Assembly: GCA_036362985.1 (NCBI GenBank)
Contig: JAYGXS010000003.1
Location: forward strand, 70,679,989 to 70,743,988
Source: Ligula intestinalis
Lineage: Eukaryota > Platyhelminthes > Cestoda > Diphyllobothriidea > Diphyllobothriidae
DNA: 64,000 nt
Direction of reading: 5' to 3'
Shown: positions 39,501 to 48,500 of the stretch, piece after piece
Numbering within the stretch: position 1 is the stretch's first letter
How the letters are laid out: each line of letters opens with the position of its first letter
Notes under the pieces: generated by a model
Databases searched by the model: none
The model's input: the letters and a program-made list of their open reading frames with translations, nothing else
Told to the model about the DNA's origin: nothing
Program-made: the position numbers and the translations under genes

Positions 39501-42500
39501 GGATCCTGCGTTGCCACCTCAACTTTAGTATTCTTTGAGACTGCGAATGTGTTCGTGGTTCAGCGTCCTGGCTTGATTGGCGTTGATTTTCCATTTTCCG
39601 CCTCATAGAAGTTTCATCAGAACTGCTGCTCCAACTAGCGCCGTCTTCGTTTCCAGTCGGTTACTCTGCAGATTGTCTTAAAAAGACTGAGCGTTCCAGG
39701 TTGTCAGATTGAGTAGAGTCACTAACAGCCTGTGGGAAGGGGGAGGGTGCGAGGTGATGGGTGATGGGGACAAGACTTTTTGCTTAGTTTGTGGTTTTGA
39801 ACTTGAGTTTTACATCTACGAGCCACGGTTAGGTCGTAGATAACGTGATCTCAGCAGGTGATTGTATAGCACACACTGTTTACACAGTTTTCTTATGGGA
39901 ATTTAAAAGGGTTTGCTTCTTTTTCTCGTCCGCATTTAGTTCAACCCCGTATGCTTAGTGTTGTCATGTTAAACAACGCAGAATGTCGCCTGTTTCGCTC
40001 CTTGTCTGTCCTTACGCACATTGCTTTGCGTGTTGAGTGCGATCGGAATCACTGTAACACTGAACTCTTGTTCGCTTATTCGTAACGGCTTTGTTGACCT
40101 TATCCGCACTTGAAGCCTTTCCTTTCTAAGAACTATAGTGCTTGAGTTTGCGTCCTCAGAATCTAAGATGAATGAACAATTCGATGTCCTGATCTGTTTT
40201 CCTAGCAAGTGACAAATTTAATTAAAGGTGTGCGTCTTTGATTGTCCTCTTTGCTTCGGAGATTGTTGTGCATTCTAAAAGTATAAACTTCCTGGTTTTC
40301 TCGTCTCACTGGACCTTAGCATGCTTATTATTTTCTTATCACGGTTTCCTGCTTATCTACTAAGTGCCTGGCAAAGTGCATTGGCCCTACAATATTATCT
40401 GTCATTCAAGTATGGCATGGTTAATCTTAAAAATCTTAGCCAGTGCCTATCCGAGGGTTGATGTTTTTATTCGATCAGACTACACCAGACTAAGTGGGTT
40501 TTATTTTACTGATATGTACAATATGGTAGGTTGATCCTTTGGTACGATTACCCGCTGAAAGTGTACCTGTACTGCTTTGTGGGCGCATAGGCGTAAAGGT
40601 CACTCCCTGCTCTGCCATGCTATCGTGCGCACATTGGTACTGTCTGACGTCTTCTCTTTTGTTGTCCCCTACTTCTCAAAGTTGTCAGGTTTTTGCTGTG
40701 GTATGTATAGGCGTCTACCAGGTGAAACATATCGACGTCGTTTAGAGCGCCTTTCAATAAAACTCGACGAATAATTAACCAAAATATGAGCCAAAAATGT
40801 ACCCGTCAGACGACACACCGTCGTCCTCGTCGCATAGGGCAGATTTTGAGGAGAGGACAAAGACTGCAGTTGATGCGGGTTCGTTGCGCGTACAACTTGC
40901 TATTAGGGGCAGATTAGCCAATCGAATCATGTCCAGCAGATTTCTTTTTGCGGAAAAATAACTATTCCATCTACAGGATATTTTAGTGTTTATTTTGGCC
41001 TTTTTGTTTTATTCAACGCTACGTTTTATTTCCTCGACTTCCTGGAATTCTGTTTTCTAAGCTAAACACGGTCGCTGTGACCTTTTCACGCTTCCTTTTT
41101 AGCTCATCTTCCTTCATGGTTTAGGCGACACCGGGTAATTTGTCTTCTCTTCATGGCTGATTTCTTTAGTCATGGTTGGGCCGAGACCCTTCGCGAGTAC
41201 GTTCCGCCCTACTGCAAAGTCATCTGCCCACACGCGTAAGTCCCCCTCTCTCTGTTTGTTAACTGCGTGTATCTGCAGAAAGGCGCGACCAGTTGCACTG
41301 AACATGAACATGGTTATGCCTGCATGGTGAGTTTGCGTCTACTCATATTCCCTTCTCTAGGCACGATATTTATGGACTAGATTTTGATGCACCACAAGAC
41401 GAGACTGGGATTAATTCGGCCGCAGAAGAGTGTAGGCTAAGCTTCGCAATTTCTTTTATGCCTATTTAAATATTATTATTGCCTAACTATTATTTAACTA
41501 TTTTTATTTAGTGTCAAAGTGGGTAGACGCGGAGGTCAACGCCGGCGTGCCCGCCAACCGCATAGTTGTGGGTGGTTTCTCTCAGGGTGGCAGCGTGTCT
41601 CTCTACTACGCGGTTACGAACAAAAAACACCCCATCAGTGGCATGGTCGCTCTCAGTTGCTGGCTTCCACTCCACGCAAAGTTTGTGCAAAACCCTAATG
41701 TGAGCCTTCTCTACTACTAATTCTCTCCCATAAGTTCGTTGCTTTCAAATCAGGCACTTGAACGAAGGAGAGGGGGGGTTAGGAGGAAAATGCACTTAAA
41801 TGTTTTGCCCTCTTGAGAACTGCTCTATCGTCTACGTTGGTGGTACTTTTATTGTACAGTGGTCCCGGTTAAACTGTTCACCCTAAACCAAAATGCTTTG
41901 GACCCATTACGCATGCGTGCTAGTTAAAAAAAATAGATTTAGGATTATTTTGGGGTAAATCATTCATCACATTTACTTTAGTTTGACTGGTCACGACATG
42001 CTCTTGTCAGGGTTTTGCGTTTTCCAGCGATGCGGTAGTCGGTGCCTTTAGGTCTTCCATATGAAACGATTTACGTTGTAAAATTAAGTAGGCAATAGGC
42101 ATTTCAGCATGCCCCACCGCCTGCCCATTGTCATAACTGGCGCAGCCCGGCAACCTCGCGCCTACTGATCAGTTATCCGCCACGCTGATGCAAACATGGG
42201 TACATCTGCGTTTTCCTGTGGTTGGCAAATGAAGGAGGTTGCTTAGGTTGGGGTTTGAGTTTACCACAGGCCTTCAGCCAATGGAAGCTGTTTCTGTTGT
42301 CTAGACCGTGACAACAAATGCTACCTCCTAAACTGGTCGCGCGGTAGATGCGAGGAACCGGCCCGCCCGCCATCCACCGGCACTCTCTCTCCCGCACCCT
42401 CAGTCTTCTTGATTCTATCTAGATACCGAGCCCATGTGGAGATGTTGTGCAAGTGTCAATATCATCATAAACTAATTCACGGTCCAGTCACCGTCCCTGC

Positions 42501-45500
42501 GGTTGCCTCGCGGTGACGTATACCGATAACAGGCGAAAACAATGCTTATTTTACCACCGTTGCTTGCTTGCTTGCTGTGTGCAAAATATGCGCACCTAGT
42601 TTTGAATGCGCAGTTAGTGCAACGGCCTCGTGAGAACATGTCAGTTCACCCAAAAGAATAGCAGCTCGCTGTCTGTTTCAACAACTCATGTAAACTAACG
42701 TCCATTTTTTTCAAAATTGGCGCCAGAGTGTTATTTTAATTTGCCAAAATACTTAATCAACGTTTTTTCAACCTACGGATTCCTTACCTATGCGACATTT
42801 TTCGTGCCTTTGCTATTTTGCGATGTTATTTTCCACTTTGTGGGCATCCAATATAGCCTTTAACATCATAATTATTTGTTGTAACCTAGCGTGTTCCTGC
42901 GTCACCACTGGTTAGGTCCCCCAGTTACGTGTTGGGAAGAGAAGGCAGAACAGCATAACAGATAGTACTTTACTTTCAGTTGTACTAGTACATCAGCTCT
43001 ATTTCCTATGTGTCCAGCAGTTTGTCTTCTGTTGTCGGTGTCGTCTCGGCAGCAGCTCTTGTATAGAGCAACAGAGTCCTGTTCTGCTCGCAGCCTCGCC
43101 ATTTAAGTCTGTTTCTGCCAGCGCCGACAAAAAATCCGACGCATATCAGTAATCAGCGGTACGCGAAATTTATTAACTGATTGATTGACTTGACTGCCAA
43201 TTCACGCTTCGTAGATCAGTCATCACAAGTGGCGAGGCAAGTCCAGTGTCGACCAGTAATCAGCGATGCGCCAAAAATCGATTCACTGGCCACGTTGACA
43301 GAGCAGGCAGATGATTGATCATGGCAGAGCTGGGGGGGGGGCAGGCTCCTACATTAGTACTTTATTATCAGTTGTACTAGTACATCAGCTCTGTTTCCTG
43401 TGTGTCCAGCAGCTTGTCTTTTGTGGTCGGTCTCGTCTCGGCAGCAGTCTTTCGTCTGAGGCAACAGAGTCCCGTTCTGCTCGCAGCCTCGCTATTTAAT
43501 GGGTAGTAGTCATTGCTCCCCATTGGCTGTCCACGAGTGGCTGTGCGCTTGCTTTGTCCCTAGCCAGGCGTGACCTCGGCATGACAGCGGTCTCGCGTGG
43601 TTTCTGCCGTTGAAGGTCGCGTGACTTGTCCCGTTCTGTATGCGCCGGACTGGCCTGTTAGCGCGTCTTTGTATGGCGTGACCTCAGGATGTGGTCAGCG
43701 GCGGTCTCACGTGTTCCGTCTTTGTTATCCTGCCTCGGGGACGGCGCGAGTGTTGAGCCCTCCTAATAGTATTACTATTGTCTCGCAAACCAAAAACGTC
43801 GCTTGATAAACATTGCGGTGTTGTATGTAAAGTTTGTCAGCAGAGTCTTTGCATCACACGGTTGTACTATCCAACGGAATTGCATCAACTCTTTCGAGCA
43901 GGAAATAATCTCTGTGATTTTATTATTTTCATGCCAGTACCGTCAAACAACATAGACCTTCGGGCGTGCAATGCCTTTTCACGGCAAAGTAGTAATTCCT
44001 TTTCTTTGCCCCCTTCAGCTTGTGGAAGCCGACAAGAGTCTTCCCATTTTCCAATGCCACGGGACCATGGACCCCATTGTGCCCTTTAACATGGGCTCTG
44101 AAACAAGCAAAATACTGAAAAATATGGGATTTTCAAACTGCACCCTACACAAAATACCGGGCATGGGACATTCGTCAAGTGATGGGGTAAGCTCTTGTTT
44201 CGTGTTCTCAACACAACATTCTATTTGAGAAGTTGACTTTTTCCAAGATTTCCTTTGTTCCCTTTTCATAGCAGTAACCGTATTTTTTTATTGTGGCATG
44301 CCGCAACATCGGTTTGCAAGTAGTATTGAAGGCCGTGGAGCCCTCAACAGTAACCAAAATAATTGGATTCTTGCCTGATAATATTTCCTCGGTGTTGTCA
44401 CGTATATTTAATGTAGCTATCTAGGAATTCCTGTCGCCTATTTGTTTTAGAGCCCCTGATGGTATGTGGTTAACTTGGTTAGTACTTGGCTCGAGCCAGC
44501 GCCTCTGACCCTGGGCCTTGCTTTTTTATCTAGCTGTAAGCGGTTTCCATCACTGGACCATTCTATTTAGTCCTCATGGCTATGGTTTATTTGTTAGTAG
44601 CCCTTGTTGGATCAAGAGTCCCCGCCTGACTCCAAACCGGGTGCAGTTGGAAGACAGAGAAAAGCCGCGACCTCAGCCGGCCTGAGTCGAATTCCACGGG
44701 GGTTGAGTTGGTTGCCTGGCCGGGAGCTGCAGGCGAAGAGATGCTGACAGTCATGCGGCGAGACGCCGCAGTCGGGACAGCTTTTGGGTGTGGACGGGTG
44801 GAGTCGGTGTTGGTACTGGCGAAGGAGCACGGAGTAGCCACTGCGTAGCTGCACCAGGGTACAGCGAGTGACCCTCGGGAGTTGTCGTTCCGTTGCCGCA
44901 ATCGGAGGTAGATAGCCACCCAAAAGGACCGGAGGGGGGTTGATGGCTGAGTTTTGCGTCCACAACAGCTCTCCGGTGAAGACGCTGGAGGCCTGTCATG
45001 ATGAAAGAGTCATCAACGGGTAGATCCGGGATACATGATGCCACAGCTTCCTTGTGGAGAGCTCTAAGGGACGGTTGAACACTGCAGCTAGGTTCGGGGC
45101 GTGGCAGCGGTTGTGATTTGGATGACCGAGTTGCGAACAGGTCCACTAAAACTGCTGACCTAGAAGTGCGTTGTGCGGGGCGACCGGCAGGACAGAGGCC
45201 TCTGCGTGGCTATCGTAGTCATCAGTTAACCCAACCTTTACCTGTTGTGCTCTGTCTATCGGAGGATATCTCCAGGCAAGACATAGCTTCGAGCTAGTTG
45301 CAGACCTACGAGCAGCAGAATCATTGGCATTAAGACACATAATTACTCATTTATCCACATATGTTTATCTTATTTCTACCCATGGTAATCATGAAAAGAG
45401 CGTACAAAACGACGCTGGGATATCTAGACTACATCTTCTTTGGTGTTGCTACCTGCATCAGCATCCGTCTTGCCTTAAACTCAGAGTCCTGTTCGTTGGG

Positions 45501-48500
45501 TTGTGCCCATGGAGCCTGCTACACTCCGTGAAGACCAGAAGGACTAAGTTATTCTCGAACTGCATCCGTGACCAGAAGGCACCCTTAGGGATTACTGGCC
45601 ATCAGCTTGAAGAAGTAGACAGGTTTAAATAACTCAGAAAGCGGCTGCTACCGAATGGGCAGAGTAAGGACGACATTGTCTACCGCATCGACGCTGCTCA
45701 CTGGGTTTTCTCAATCCTTCGAAAGCGCTTATGCATCCCTCGCGACCTCTCCGTCGCCACGAAGATTCGCGTATACCGTGCATCCATCCGGTCAGTCCTT
45801 CTCTGTGAATGTGAATGCTGGGCTTTGCGCGCTTAAGATGAACGCTGATTGGAAGTATTTAACCACCGCTGCCTGAAAAGCATCCTGCGAGTTGAGTATC
45901 CCGACTTCATCTCAAATGAGACAGTCCGCATCCGCTGCGATCGTATCACGAGGATATCTCTGGCCATTCAAGAAAGGCGACTGGGGTGGTTTGGGCACAC
46001 TCTCCGCCGTCAGTCCCACAAGCTTTGCTATGTGGCCCTCGATCCGGCGCCGCAGCCTACCTAGAAATGCCGAAGAGGAGGGCAACTAAATTCTTAGCTC
46101 GATGCTGTCCGTCAAGACATGGAAGCAGTTCTGGGACCTTCTATCTTCGGTCTCCGTCGCTGAAGAAGAGACTGGGTGGAGCTTTCCAGATTCGCTGCTG
46201 CTAATCGTCACGCGTGGAGGGATTCCGTGTGTGACATCATTGAGGCCGACTAGATCAAGCATGATCATAGCCTTAACAAGTAGAGTATATTTCCTATCTC
46301 ATGAAATGTCACCCGGAATTCTGAAATGCGTTTTCGGTTCAAACATATTAATTACGTATGGTTTTAAAGCTAACGATCATACAGCCTAATCTCAATATAT
46401 TTTGGTCACATCAGGATGCCGGCTTTTTAACGAGCTTCGTTCTGACCACTAAGTAAAATTATTTACTATAAAAAGTAGCTACTCAAATAGTATGCCTATT
46501 TGTTATTGATTTTAACTGCCTTTATAGATTCAAATATATTTTTTGGAAAAAATGCCTGAAAATTATTCATCGTATCCGTTTGGTAGCAAATTACGCCTTC
46601 TTTAAATTTCATACTTGAAGAAAGGGCATCTTAAGGTTTTAAAAAATTTTAATAATGAGCTTTTTAACAATTGTTAGGTGTTCATTCATAGAACATCGTA
46701 TCTATCAGTTTGTTAATGCTACCTTTACTGTATAAAGCATGCTCCATATCTATTGCAATATTTAATGAGAACCACGTGAGATCTTCCTGAAACTGTAGGC
46801 GAAGACGTATGTTTCCTTAAACAGGATGTACATGGTGCGCAGTTTGTGAACCTTGAATTCCGGTGTAGCAGTCAGTAGGTTTCAAAATTATTCGGCAATT
46901 TAGAAAATTTTCTAAAACCGAACGATACCCTTTCCTTAAGCATAAAATTTAAAGAAGGCGTAATTTTCTACCAAGCGAGTACAAGAAATAATTTTTTTGT
47001 GCATGTTTTCCAAAAAAAATATTTGAATTTATGAAGGCAGTCAAAATCAATGAGAAAAAGGCATGCTACTTCGGTAGCTTCTTTTATAGTACATACTTTA
47101 TCTTGGCGTTCAGAAAGAAGCTCTTTAAAAAGCTGGCATCCTGAAGTGTCCAGAATATGTTGAGATCAGGCTATATGATCGTCTCTGTTACAACCATCCA
47201 CAATTAATATGTTCCAATTAAAAACTCATTTCAGAATTCCGGGTGACGTTTCATGAGATAGGCAATCTGCTGTACAAGTACAAGTCTGTGAAGAAACACG
47301 CAACAGTTTGTTAATGCTACACTGTCCCCTTAAGCCTATGATTGTTTTCTTAGCCCCAGATTTTGAACGAACGTATATCAAGTCATTCTACATTGTTTTG
47401 TCTACGAAGGCAAAGCACCCATCCTTTCCACTGCCTTGGCGCTCTCATTTGCTGCGGGTGTGCGTGGTCGCCTACTGATGTTTGCAAGTAATTATCCCCG
47501 CTGTAAGAATAAATCGAACCCGCCTTTAGAACGTTGCCTGACCTTTTGCCGGACGGTCGCTCCAGCTTGAGGAGCCTTGTTGACCTCAGAGGTCACAGAA
47601 GACGCTTACTGGGTTCTCGGACAGATGATCTTTCACTGTCTCTTCTCGGGCGCGACATGGACACGGGCGACGGTGCCACCACGCACTCTGCTCTAATAAG
47701 AATTTGCTAGCTTTCGAAACGTTGGGAAAGTAAACTCATGGTACACCGTGGATTCGTCTTTCTTCCCAGTCACATGTCGCCCTCCACTGAACATTGCAGG
47801 GCTCCTCTACGAAGGCCAAGTTCTTAGTCTTAGGAGCCAACACAACCTCTTGCCGGTAAATGTACCTGTCCTCCAAGAAGCGTTTTGCTTCTGGGCACGG
47901 TTAGATCTTAAGTTTTTCTTTTGTTGCGAATAAAATTGGCGCACTCATTTTCTTCCTTCTTAATGCGGTCGAACACAAAAATCACCCGTTGACAAGATTT
48001 GATTTTCGATGCGGTTTCATACACTAGTGGCCTTCTCAGCCGACTCTTGATGATGATCACGATGGTGATGTTGCCGATAGAGGCGAAGGGGCCAGTTTCA
48101 AGAAACGGTTAAAAAAATATGGGTGATGATGATGATGATGATGATGAAGGCGATGCCAATTGGTCCTCCACTCTACTTCTTACCCACAATTTTATCGTGG
48201 CTTGCCAGTGGGTATCAAGCACCTTGGCTATTTTTTTAAAAATGGAATATCAGGACTTGCTATGAGCGATAACTCCATTAACTGACATGTCCGTCATATT
48301 TTATTATTCTGCCTCTGACCGCCCCTCATTAGGCTTTTCAACCCTACTTATCCCTGGCTCTCTTGTTCTGTGCTTTTCCGAAATAAAAACTGCGCCCAAA
48401 TGCAAGAGGTCTATTATCGAAAGTGGAAGTCTTCTGATGTTAGTCAATCGCCTACTCGTATTGTCCTAACTGGTTAGCGCTGGCGAAGGTGACCCATTCT

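Noticed and set aside
42173..42397. 74-codon minus ORF in LYPLA intron 6
   Set aside because: Low-complexity Arg/Pro-rich reading in a GC-rich patch; could be a repeat, but no second copy was found in the window.
43331..43340. 10-base G run, and a similar run near 3459
   Set aside because: Simple homopolymers, prone to sequencing or assembly length error; not treated as signals.
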